Part shown: one piece after another, positions 7,527-13,347 of the stretch
Position numbering within the stretch: position 1 is the first letter of the stretch
How the letters are laid out: each line of letters begins with the position of its first letter
Origin: Clostridia bacterium
GTDB lineage: Bacteria; Bacillota; Clostridia; Christensenellales; UBA1242
Assembly (NCBI GenBank): GCA_900766395.1
Contig: CAAFWB010000088.1
Location: 1-16,050 of the forward strand
Length of the DNA: 16,050 nucleotides
Direction: 5' to 3'
Translations under genes and position numbers: made by a program
The notes under the pieces: model-generated
Database searches by the model: none
Told to the model about the DNA's origin: nothing
Seen by the model: the letters and a program-made list of their open reading frames with translations, nothing else

Positions 7527-7725
7527 TTTTGCCCTCCAAATCAAAAATAAATTCTCCATAGTATATTCGGGCAAGGTCTTTTGATATAACAACATTGGTG
7601 ACAAGTTTTTTGTCACCAACCACATTAAAATTATTGTCAACAAGTTCCACATCAAACCCAAGATTTTTCAATTCATTTTCAACTTGGTCGAGTGGCAACA
7701 AAATATACTTATTTGTGTCAATCAA
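7516..7725 (-). CDS. Unrecognised 69-residue protein between frr and uppS
   Basis: I do not recognise this protein. It begins at TTG 7723-7725, overlapping the frr stop as TTGA, with GAGGT nine bases upstream inside the frr end. It ends 11 bases inside uppS. The sequence starts MIDTNKYILLPLDQVENELK and continues NLGFDVELVDNN, then VTNVVISKDLARIYYGEF. The pattern of a leucine helix, a Gly-Phe turn, an alternating strand and a hydrophobic C-terminal strand loosely resembles a PASTA-like alpha/beta fold, but this is weak. It has no signal peptide or membrane helix. Evidence for a real gene is its fit between two coupled genes with no spare bases, and the same TTGA architecture as yqfC/yqfD. A role linked to UppS or cell-wall lipid supply is only a guess. 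Confidence 0.55.
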   Translation of the reverse strand: MIDTNKYILLPLDQVENELKNLGFDVELVDNNFNVVGDKKLVTNVVISKDLARIYYGEFIFDLEGKNDG

Positions 7726-8294
7726 ATTTGTGTGACCTCATTTTCTTTGTCTTGGCAAATTTTGTCAAGACGTGCGATTGCAGCATCAATATATTTTTGA
7801 ACATCTTTTTCAAGTGTTGCGTATTCGTCTTCGGAAAGTTCTCCGTCTTTTTTCATGTCTTTGAACATATCAAGACAATCGCGTCTGTGATTTCTCATTG
7901 TCACTTTTGATTCTTCGCACATTTTTCTGACATCACGAACAATTTCGCGTCTTTTTTCTTCTGTCATCATTGGGAAAATCAAACGAATGACTTTTCCGTC
8001 ATCACTTGGCATAATTCCAAGGTCAGCCTGAGCAATCGCCTTTGATACATTTTGAAGTTGGCTTTGGTCCCAAACATTAATCATCAAAACTCTTGCCTCT
8101 GGAACAGAAATGTTCCCCATTTGATAAATTGGAGTTGGCACTCCATAATAATCAACCATGACTTTGTCCAAAAAGTGTGGGTTTGCTCTTCCCGCTCTCA
8201 CAGTCGCATATTCTCCAACCAAATATTTTTCAACCTTCTCAAGGTCGCTCTTATAGGAATCAATAATGTCCTTAACCATTGTTTCGTCTTGCAT
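7722..8294 (-). CDS. frr: Ribosome recycling factor
   Basis: RRF works with EF-G to split post-termination ribosomes. The 190-residue protein is close to the usual 185 residues. It has the family landmarks ATVRAGRANPHFLDKVMVDY, YGVPTPIYQMGNISVPEAR, and the C-terminal EEKRREIVRDVRK and ARLDKICQDKENEV. The start at ATG 8292-8294 follows a strong AAAGGAGA site with seven-base spacing. A longer in-frame form would begin upstream of the proposed promoter -10 and is unlikely. It is the first gene of the long minus-strand operon. In most Bacillota pyrH and tsf precede frr; here the upstream neighbour is an unrelated intergenic element. Confidence 0.96.
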   Translation of the reverse strand: MQDETMVKDIIDSYKSDLEKVEKYLVGEYATVRAGRANPHFLDKVMVDYYGVPTPIYQMGNISVPEARVLMINVWDQSQLQNVSKAIAQADLGIMPSDDGKVIRLIFPMMTEEKRREIVRDVRKMCEESKVTMRNHRRDCLDMFKDMKKDGELSEDEYATLEKDVQKYIDAAIARLDKICQDKENEVTQI

Positions 8295-8313
8295 AAAAAA
8301 TCTCCTTTTAGAT

Positions 8314-8342
8314 ATATTACCCAAAATCACCAAAATAGGCAA
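8314..8342 (-). promoter_or_regulatory. Candidate promoter for the frr-to-era operon
   Basis: On the minus strand, TTGCCT (8337-8342) is followed after exactly 17 bases by TAATAT (8314-8319). Transcription would start about base 8307, giving a short leader ending in the strong frr ribosome site. It is the only good promoter seen ahead of frr, and the terminator at 8535-8560 isolates it from the floA operon. Confidence 0.55.
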
Positions 8343-8383
8343 CTAAAAATAAATCATTCTCTATAAATAAACATATAGAAAGA

Positions 8384-8534
8384 TTAGCCTGTCGAGAAAC
8401 AAGCAAGGCCAGGCTCGCAAATGACCAAGTTTGGGAGTTTAGTCATCCTAAATGACCAATCTTGGGCTTTTGCAGCAAACGCAGCAAGTGAAATTTCATT
8501 AATTTCACGGTTGCGATGTTTATCGACAGGCTAA
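8384..8534. other. 151-bp structured inverted-repeat element: candidate small RNA or MITE
   Basis: The ends TTAGCCTGTCGA (8384-8395) and TCGACAGGCTAA (8523-8534) are perfect inverted repeats. They extend by five more pairs (AAACA 8397-8401 with TGTTT 8517-8521) after one mismatch. Inside is a symmetrical 26+26-base hairpin with a five-base loop (8417-8473). Its paired blocks are GCAAA/TTTGC, CCAAG/CTTGG, TTGG/CCAA and TTTAG/CTAAA, separated by equal 3x3, 1x1 and 3x3 internal loops. A second perfect 8-bp hairpin lies at 8488-8508 (GTGAAATT/AATTTCAC). GCAA 8403-8406 region and TTGC 8511-8514 can extend the basal stem, giving a multi-branch junction. Read on the plus strand, it would be followed directly by a terminator. 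Alternatively, the ends form TA-GCC...GGC-TA, as expected of an IS630-type MITE. It matches no riboswitch, SRP RNA or tmRNA motif I know. Confidence 0.55.
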
Positions 8535-8560
8535 AAAAGCATTCCTTGGGGAATGCTTTT
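8535..8560. terminator. Bidirectional intrinsic terminator
   Basis: AAAAGCATTCC (8535-8545) pairs with GGAATGCTTTT (8550-8560) around a TTGG loop, an 11-bp stem. On the minus strand it ends the nfeD-floA operon with a T6 tail (8538-8533) and overlaps the stop of the last gene. On the plus strand it is followed by TTTTAATATTTT and would end any RNA made from the element at 8384-8534. Confidence 0.85.
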
Positions 8561-9134
8561 AATATTTTCTGTTAAGAATGTCTGACATCATGAGCGCTTT
8601 CATATCCGGTGGAAGATCAGCAAATCGTTTTGCAAACGACACATTTTCCTTTCCATAATCAAAATCCGAAATCATTTCATCATAATCATCGTCATCACCA
8701 TGAATCGTTGGTTTTTCACTCATAAGTGAATGACTGCCAATCGAAATTCTCTGTTGCATTATATCACGAAATGAGCCGTCTGGTCCTTCTGGTGCAACTT
8801 CGTCCTCTGGGTCATTATCCATGAAATAATCTGATGCTCTTTCATACATATCGTATTGGTAGTCCATGTCGTCAAGATCATCAAGTTTTGATGTTTTTGG
8901 AAGTTCTTCCTCAGGTGTCAAAACTTGTTCAACATCTTCATAATCTTTTACGATTGGGTCAGAAAAATCGTTTACTTCAACTTTGCCTTCGTCGACATAT
9001 GTGTCAGGATCAACATCAACTTTTTTTTGTTTGACTGTTTTTTCTCTTTTTTTGAAAATTTTTTTTCTATTGTAATAAATAACCAAAAAGAGGAAAATGA
9101 CAAACACGGCAATTCCCATATAGACAAAAACCAT
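8559..9134 (-). CDS. Unrecognised acidic single-pass membrane protein downstream of floA
   Basis: I do not recognise this 191-residue protein. It has one N-terminal membrane helix (residues 2-20, MGIAVFVIFLFLVIYY) followed by a basic patch (NRKKIFKKREKTVKQKK). This suggests a cytoplasmic C-terminal domain anchored in the membrane. Residues 40-160 are very rich in Asp and Glu (for example LDDLDDMDYQYDMYERASD and GDDDDYDEM) and probably disordered. The C terminus, FAKRFADLPPDMKALMMSD followed by ILNRKY, looks like a short conserved amphipathic helix. The start is ATG 9132-9134, behind a GGGGGGGAAG stretch. It lies 26 bases after floA and ends in the operon terminator, so it is probably cotranscribed with nfeD and floA and may act with the flotillin at membrane microdomains. 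In Bacillus the small yqfB gene has this position, but I see no similarity. Confidence 0.75.
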   Translation of the reverse strand: MVFVYMGIAVFVIFLFLVIYYNRKKIFKKREKTVKQKKVDVDPDTYVDEGKVEVNDFSDPIVKDYEDVEQVLTPEEELPKTSKLDDLDDMDYQYDMYERASDYFMDNDPEDEVAPEGPDGSFRDIMQQRISIGSHSLMSEKPTIHGDDDDYDEMISDFDYGKENVSFAKRFADLPPDMKALMMSDILNRKY

Positions 9135-9160
9135 ATTGACTTCCCCCCCTTTGTTAAATT

Positions 9161-10171
9161 TTAATAGTCGGATTTCTTTTTGTTTGAATCAGTTGAAGCA
9201 AGTGCATTTCTCATTGCAGTATCAGAAATCAAGTTTTGCATACGATAGTAGTCCATAACACCAATCTTGCCCTCTTTGATTGCATTTGCCATTGCTTTTG
9301 GAACTTCGGCTTCCGCAGCGATATACATTGCTCGCATTTCTTCTTTTCTTGCTCGCATTTCTTGTTCATTTGCTTCAGCCATTGCTCTTCGCTCTTCCGC
9401 TTTTGCTTGAGACATAATTTTTTCAGCGTCCGCTTCGTCCATTGCAAGTTTTGCACCAACGTTGTTTCCAACATCAATGTCAGCAATATCAATTGAAAGA
9501 ATTTCGTAAGCAGTTCCAACGTCAAGTCCTTTGCTAAGAACAGTTTTTGAAATCAAATCTGGATTTTCAAGAACAACCTCATAAACCTCGGCAGAACCAA
9601 CCGTTGTAACAATACCCTCACCAACTCTAGCAATGATTGTTTCCTCTCCCGCTCCACCAACAATTCTTTGAATGTTCGCTTTCACGGTCACTCTTGCTTT
9701 AACTTTTAGTTCAATTCCGTCTTTTGCGATTGCTGCAATTGTGCCAGTTTCAATAACTTTTGGGGTGACGGAATCTTTAACCGCACCCAACACATCACGA
9801 CCCGCAAGATCAATCGCCTTTGCTGAATCAATCGACAATGCGATTTTCGCACTATGTGCCGAAATCAACGCGTCAACAACTTTTTCAACATTACCACCAG
9901 CCATATCGTGAGTTTCGAGTTCAACAATGTCAACTGTAAGTCCTGCTTTTTTTGCTTTGATATAAGCGTCAACGATTTGCTTTACATTGATTTTTCTGAG
10001 TTTCATACCAATCAAACGACCCATTGAAATATGAGAACCCGAAACCAAAGCAATAAACCAAATTTTCACAGGCAAAATAACAAGAATGATTGCAAAAGCA
10101 AGAACCAAAACGCCAAGCACAACCAACATAACAATTTGCCAAGTTGCCATTCCCAATAAATTCAAATTCAT
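9161..10171 (-). CDS. floA: Flotillin-like protein FloA
   Basis: FloA scaffolds functional membrane microdomains and affects membrane fluidity and signalling. The 336-residue protein has an N-terminal hydrophobic segment (about residues 12-36, QIVMLVVLGVLVLAFAIILV) and an SPFH/PHB domain (about 60-230, including IDLAGRDVLGAVKDSVTPKV and VGEGIVTTVGSAEVYEVV). The C-terminal region is Glu/Ala-rich and coiled-coil-like (AKAEERRAMAEANEQEMRAR). Length and composition match Bacillus YqfA/FloA. The start at ATG 10169-10171 has a consensus AGGAGGAAAG site. The nfeD gene lies 10 bases upstream, the conserved partner arrangement (yqeZ-yqfA in Bacillus). Confidence 0.95.
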   Translation of the reverse strand: MNLNLLGMATWQIVMLVVLGVLVLAFAIILVILPVKIWFIALVSGSHISMGRLIGMKLRKINVKQIVDAYIKAKKAGLTVDIVELETHDMAGGNVEKVVDALISAHSAKIALSIDSAKAIDLAGRDVLGAVKDSVTPKVIETGTIAAIAKDGIELKVKARVTVKANIQRIVGGAGEETIIARVGEGIVTTVGSAEVYEVVLENPDLISKTVLSKGLDVGTAYEILSIDIADIDVGNNVGAKLAMDEADAEKIMSQAKAEERRAMAEANEQEMRARKEEMRAMYIAAEAEVPKAMANAIKEGKIGVMDYYRMQNLISDTAMRNALASTDSNKKKSDY

Positions 10172-10181
10172 ATCTTTCCTC

Positions 10182-10709
10182 CTATTCCTTAACTACATCG
10201 ACAATAACATCGTTATCAGACACTTCAACAACCTTTACGATTGTGCCAACATCAACAAATCCGCTTTTTGCCACAACATCAATTTCGTCTTCGCCAATTT
10301 TGATTCTTCCAGCGGGTTTGCAAGGTGTGACAACAGTTCCAAACTTGTCAACATATTTTGCATTTGACATCATGCCCGACAAATCATAATCAACTGGGAG
10401 ATTGGTTTTTGTGTCAAAAATTGGAGTTTTTCCAAGTCTTCCCTTCTTTGCAGATCGCACAAAAACTTTGAAAATCAAAACAAGACCAATAATGAGTCCG
10501 AGCACTAGCACAATAACCCAATAGAATTCATTAATTCCAAGCGTAAAATAAACAGTTCCGCCAACAAGCATCAAAATTCCCAAGACTCCACAAACTCCAA
10601 ATCCCGGAATAATTGCCTCAGCAAAACACAAAATCAATCCAATCGCCAAGAGCACTGGAACAATGATTGCCATATATGGAAGATTTTGAATGATTGCAGT
10701 TAAAAACAT
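10182..10709 (-). CDS. nfeD: NfeD-family membrane protein
   Basis: NfeD-family proteins are membrane partners of flotillin/SPFH proteins. This 175-residue form is the short class without the serine protease domain. Residues 10-82 hold three to four membrane helices (MAIIVPVLLAIGLILCFAEA, GVLGILMLVGGTVYF, FYWVIVLVLGLIIGLVLIF). The C-terminal part (about 120-175) is the soluble OB-fold domain: GTVVTPCKPAGRIKIGEDEI followed by VKVVEVSDNDVIV. The start at ATG 10707-10709 follows GGAGGGGTTT. It is the first gene of the operon with floA and the acidic membrane protein; a promoter is proposed at 10729-10757. Confidence 0.9.
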   Translation of the reverse strand: MFLTAIIQNLPYMAIIVPVLLAIGLILCFAEAIIPGFGVCGVLGILMLVGGTVYFTLGINEFYWVIVLVLGLIIGLVLIFKVFVRSAKKGRLGKTPIFDTKTNLPVDYDLSGMMSNAKYVDKFGTVVTPCKPAGRIKIGEDEIDVVAKSGFVDVGTIVKVVEVSDNDVIVDVVKE

Positions 10710-10728
10710 AAACCCCTCCGTTGCTTAT

Positions 10729-10757
10729 AATATATCATATAATTTTTTATTTGTGAA
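10729..10757 (-). promoter_or_regulatory. Candidate promoter for nfeD-floA
   Basis: On the minus strand, TTCACA (10752-10757) and TATATT (10729-10734) are spaced by 17 bases, just upstream of the nfeD ribosome site. The region is AT-rich, so other -10 matches overlap (TATTAT), but this pair has the best spacing. Confidence 0.5.
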
Positions 10758-10815
10758 TAGGTTAATTTATTTTTTTATAAAAAATTTTCAATGGATAAAA
10801 TGCAGTCAAATTAAT

Positions 10816-10844
10816 TTGTTAAAAAGTCAAATATTTGTTAAAAT
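10816..10844 (+). promoter_or_regulatory. Candidate promoter for the NifU-like / GGGtGRT / dtd operon
   Basis: TTGTTA (10816-10821) and TAAAAT (10839-10844) are separated by 17 bases. Transcription would begin about 10851, giving a short leader with AAAGGAG (10855-10861) seven bases before the ATG. The divergent nfeD promoter lies in the same 159-base gap. Confidence 0.5.
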
Positions 10845-10868
10845 TATTTCTTGTAAAGGAGAAAATTT

Positions 10869-11549
10869 ATGAAAAATTGTGGTGAATGCAAAATTTGCAA
10901 CGCAAAAGGTTTTGGACCTTCCCCAATCCCAGAAGAAGGAAATTATGTTTCCAGCAAACACATCAAAGACATCAGCGGTTTTAGTCATGGCTGTGGAACT
11001 TGTGCACCTCAACAAGGTGCTTGCAAACTGACAATTAATGTCAAAGACGGAATAATCAAAGAAGCTCTCGTTGAAACAGTTGGTTGCAGCGGAATGACAC
11101 ATTCTGCGGCAATGGCCAGTGAGATTTTGCCAGGAAAAACACTTTTGGAGGCTTTGAACACCGACCTTGTTTGCGATGCGATTAATGACGCAATGCAAAA
11201 AGTGTTTTTGCAACTGGTTTACGGACGAAGTCAATCTGCTTTTTCTGATGGAGGACTTGAAGTTGGCGCAGGGCTTGAAGACCTTGGCAAACACAAATGC
11301 AGTCAAGTTGCCACCTGCTATTCAACTCAAGATGGTGGCCCAAGATATCTCAATCTTGCCGAGGGTTATATTACCCGTCTTTCACTTGACAAAAACGGAG
11401 AAATAATTGGATACGAATATGTCAATATGGGCAACTTTATGACACTTGTTTCAAATGGTGAAGACGCAAAAACAGCACTTGACAGAAGCACAAAAAAATA
11501 TGGTAGATTTGACGAAGGTTTATGCTTTGTCAATCCAAGAAAGGAGTGA
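10869..11549 (+). CDS. NifU/IscU-like iron-sulfur cluster scaffold protein
   Basis: A 226-residue protein of the clostridial NifU-like scaffold group. Its core aligns with IscU. C42/C45 (GCGTCAPQQGAC) take the place of the first scaffold cysteine. C73 lies in ETVGCSGMTHSAAMASEIL, followed by PGKTLLEAL, like IscU GCA...GKT.EEA. C144 lies in KHKCSQVA, like the third IscU cysteine. It differs from IscU in an added N-terminal C4xxC7xxC10 motif (CGECKIC), which could hold a separate metal site, and a C-terminal extension (about 155-226). The start ATG follows AAAGGAG. The stop is three bases before the GGGtGRT gene, so the pair is coupled. The conserved pairing suggests the scaffold serves or is served by the GGGtGRT protein; this is inference. 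Confidence 0.8.
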   Translation: MKNCGECKICNAKGFGPSPIPEEGNYVSSKHIKDISGFSHGCGTCAPQQGACKLTINVKDGIIKEALVETVGCSGMTHSAAMASEILPGKTLLEALNTDLVCDAINDAMQKVFLQLVYGRSQSAFSDGGLEVGAGLEDLGKHKCSQVATCYSTQDGGPRYLNLAEGYITRLSLDKNGEIIGYEYVNMGNFMTLVSNGEDAKTALDRSTKKYGRFDEGLCFVNPRKE

Positions 11550-11552
11550 GAT

Positions 11553-12557
11553 ATGAAAATTGTAAATTATGGACAACGTTCAAACTCAATTGAAGAATTT
11601 TTGAAAAAACACCATATAAAAAGCATTCTTGAAGCAAAAGAATTTTGTTTGAGTCATGGTGTGGACTGCGAAAAAATTGTTCGTGGAATTCAGCCAATCG
11701 CTTTTGACGATGCAGTTGATGCCTACACATTGGGTGCTTGTGTTGCAATCAAAGATAATATCAAATCCGCAAAAGAAGTTTGTTTGATTTTGGGCGAAGC
11801 TCTTCAAGCTTTCTGCATTCCAGGAAGCGTTGCCGACACACGCGAAATTGGACTCGGTCACGGAAGACTTGGAGCAATGCTTCTTGACGAAGAAACAAAA
11901 TGTTTTTGCTTCCTCGCTGGTCACGAAAGTTTTGCCGCAGCAGAAGGCGCGATTGGAATTGCAAAAACCGCAAACCGTGTTCGCTCCACCCCACTCAAAG
12001 TCATTCTCAATGGACTTGGAAAAGATGCAGCATACATTATTGCAAGAATAAATGGGTTTACTTTTGTTGACACAGAATACAATCAAAAAACAAGAGAACT
12101 CAAAATAAGAAAAGAAATTCCTTTCTCATCAGACGAAAAAGGTCAAGTTAAGATTTATGGTGCGTTTGATGTAAACGAAGGTGTTGCAATCATGCAACAT
12201 GAAAAAGTTGATGTTTCAATAACAGGAAATTCAACCAATCCTGTCCGTTTCCAACACCCTGTTGCCGGAACATACAAAAAATGGTGCAACGAGCATGGAA
12301 AAAAATACTTTTCAGTCGCATCAGGTGGCGGAACAGGAAGAACACTTCACCCAGACAATGTCGGAGCAGGGCCAGCTAGTTATGGCCTCACAGACACAAT
12401 GGGAAGAATGCACTGCGATGTTCAATTCGCTGGCTCTTCATCAGTTCCTGCCCATGTTGAAATGATGGGATTTATTGGAATGGGCAACAACCCAATCGTT
12501 GGAGCAACTGTTGCTGTTGCCGTTGCTTGTTCTCAGGCAGTCAAGGAGAACAAATGA
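11553..12557 (+). CDS. GGGtGRT protein (family of unknown function)
   Basis: A 334-residue protein named for its motif, here SGGGTGRTLHPDNVGAGPAS with GGGTGRT at residues 258-264. Other notable segments are LGHGRLGAMLLDEETKCFCF, LAGHESFAAAEGAIGI and the Gly/Ala-rich C terminus GFIGMGNNPIVGATVAVAVA. It has several cysteines (C32, C39, C63, C77, C88, C117, C119, C245, C288, C326) and histidines that could bind metal. No signal peptide is seen, so it is probably cytoplasmic. Family members are usually encoded directly after the NifU-like scaffold in anaerobic Clostridia, as here, with AAGGAG overlapping the scaffold gene's end. The biochemical role is not known to me; an enzyme or Fe-S-dependent function is only suggested by the neighbour. 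Confidence 0.85.
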   Translation: MKIVNYGQRSNSIEEFLKKHHIKSILEAKEFCLSHGVDCEKIVRGIQPIAFDDAVDAYTLGACVAIKDNIKSAKEVCLILGEALQAFCIPGSVADTREIGLGHGRLGAMLLDEETKCFCFLAGHESFAAAEGAIGIAKTANRVRSTPLKVILNGLGKDAAYIIARINGFTFVDTEYNQKTRELKIRKEIPFSSDEKGQVKIYGAFDVNEGVAIMQHEKVDVSITGNSTNPVRFQHPVAGTYKKWCNEHGKKYFSVASGGGTGRTLHPDNVGAGPASYGLTDTMGRMHCDVQFAGSSSVPAHVEMMGFIGMGNNPIVGATVAVAVACSQAVKENK

Positions 12558-12997
12558 AACTTGTTATCCAAAGAGTAAACAACGCAAAACTCTCTGTCGG
12601 CAATGAAACAATTAGTGAAATCGGACTGGGTTATTTGGTTTTGGTTGGAATTGAACCAACTGATGACGAAAAGTTGATAAAATATTATGCTGAAAAAGTA
12701 TCGAAATTGCGAATTTTTCGAGATGCGAACGGAAAAACCAATCTTTCAATAAAAGATGTCGGTGGCGAAATATTGGCAGTTTCAAACTTCACGCTTCTTG
12801 CTGAAACAAAGCGCACCAACAGACCAAGTTTTTCACATGCCGCCCCACCCGAACAAGCACTTGCACTCTACAATATGTTTTGTGAAGAACTCAACACATT
12901 CGTTTCAACAAAGCGCGGAATATTTGGCGAACATATGCACATAGAAACAAATCTTGATGGTCCAGTGACAATTGTTATAGACACAAAAAATCCATGA
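12554..12997 (+). CDS. dtd: D-aminoacyl-tRNA deacylase
   Basis: Dtd hydrolyses D-amino acids (and glycine mischarged on tRNA-Ala) from tRNA as a translation quality-control step. The 147-residue length is typical. The N terminus MKLVIQRVNNAKLSVGNETI is characteristic, as are SNFTLLAETKRTNRPSFSHA (usually SQFTL, with the functional Thr retained) and NLDGPVTIVID, the cross-subunit GPVT motif. One variation is GIFGEHM where most have GxFGAxM. The ATG at 12554-12556 overlaps the previous stop as ATGA, with AAGGAG upstream. A longer in-frame reading from 12527 overlaps GGGtGRT and lacks a ribosome site. The link with the Fe-S pair is probably positional only. Confidence 0.93.
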   Translation: MKLVIQRVNNAKLSVGNETISEIGLGYLVLVGIEPTDDEKLIKYYAEKVSKLRIFRDANGKTNLSIKDVGGEILAVSNFTLLAETKRTNRPSFSHAAPPEQALALYNMFCEELNTFVSTKRGIFGEHMHIETNLDGPVTIVIDTKNP

Positions 12998-13016
12998 GTC
13001 ATTCATGGATTTTTTT
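12985..13016 (+). terminator. Intrinsic terminator of the dtd operon
   Basis: AAAAAATCCATGA (12985-12997) pairs with TCATGGATTTTTT (13003-13015) around a five-base loop and ends in a T7 run. The 5' arm is the last four dtd codons including its TGA stop, so the coding end and terminator are merged. Being A-flanked, it could also act on the opposite strand. Confidence 0.9.
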
Positions 13017-13026
13017 AATGAGCAAT

Positions 13027-13053
13027 AAAAAAATCTTGGTTGCCCAAGATTTT
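13027..13053 (-). terminator. Intrinsic terminator of the rplU-prp-rpmA operon
   Basis: On the minus strand, AAAATCTTGG (13053-13044) pairs with CCAAGATTTT (13039-13030) around a four-base loop and runs into a T7 tail (13033-13027). It lies 15 bases past the rpmA stop. With the dtd terminator it forms a back-to-back pair between convergent operons. Confidence 0.88.
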
Positions 13054-13068
13054 GTTTTTTTAAATTAA

Positions 13069-13347
13069 TTAGTCGTTTTCAACAACTGAAACAATTTTTT
13101 TGTCTCCGCTTTTTGAGAACTTAACTGCGCCATCAACCAACGCAAAACAAGTGTAATCTTTTCCAAGTCCAACATTTTTTCCAGGATAAACTTTTGTTCC
13201 ACGTTGACGAATGATGATTGAACCAGCAAGAACTTGTTGTCCGTCTGCTGCTTTCACACCCAAACGTTTTGAATTGGAATCTCTGCCGTTTTTGGTGCTT
13301 CCGCCACCTTTCTTATGAGCGAAGAGTTGAATATTAAAAAATTTCAT
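13069..13347 (-). CDS. rpmA: 50S ribosomal protein L27 (with Prp-cleaved leader)
   Basis: L27 sits near the peptidyl-transferase centre of the 50S subunit. The 92-residue protein has the conserved start of mature L27, AHKKGGGSTKNGRDSNSKRL, preceded by the Bacillota-specific leader MKFFNIQLF. The leader is removed by Prp protease after the Phe of QLFAHKKG. Of two in-frame ATGs, I chose the one at 13345-13347. It is six bases from GGAGG, whereas the ATG at 13353 touches the ribosome site. The start overlaps the end of prp by 14 bases. obg, often next in other Bacillota, is not here; the operon ends at the terminator. Confidence 0.97.
   Translation of the reverse strand: MKFFNIQLFAHKKGGGSTKNGRDSNSKRLGVKAADGQQVLAGSIIIRQRGTKVYPGKNVGLGKDYTCFALVDGAVKFSKSGDKKIVSVVEND

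Noticed and set aside
7527..7661. Longer N terminus for uppS
   Set aside because: The extension overlaps the small upstream ORF and has no family similarity; GGAGGG sits correctly before the ATG at 7526.
8384..8473. CRISPR-like repeats (AAATGACCAA occurring twice)
   Set aside because: Only two copies about 32 bases apart, and they are explained as the two arms of one hairpin.
8384..8534. Signal recognition particle RNA, tmRNA or a known riboswitch
   Set aside because: The GGAA-type SRP tip and its AGCAG strand are absent, there is no tag reading frame or tRNA-like end, and no riboswitch core I know is present. 6S RNA cannot be excluded but the branched fold does not fit it well.
10827..11306. 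Long open frame antisense to the NifU-like gene
   Set aside because: It lies fully opposite a gene with clear family motifs, has no ribosome site and has a cysteine/phenylalanine-rich composition typical of a shadow frame.
11586..12086. 166-codon open frame antisense to the GGGtGRT gene
   Set aside because: Composition and lack of any motif mark it as a shadow; the plus-strand gene is unambiguous.
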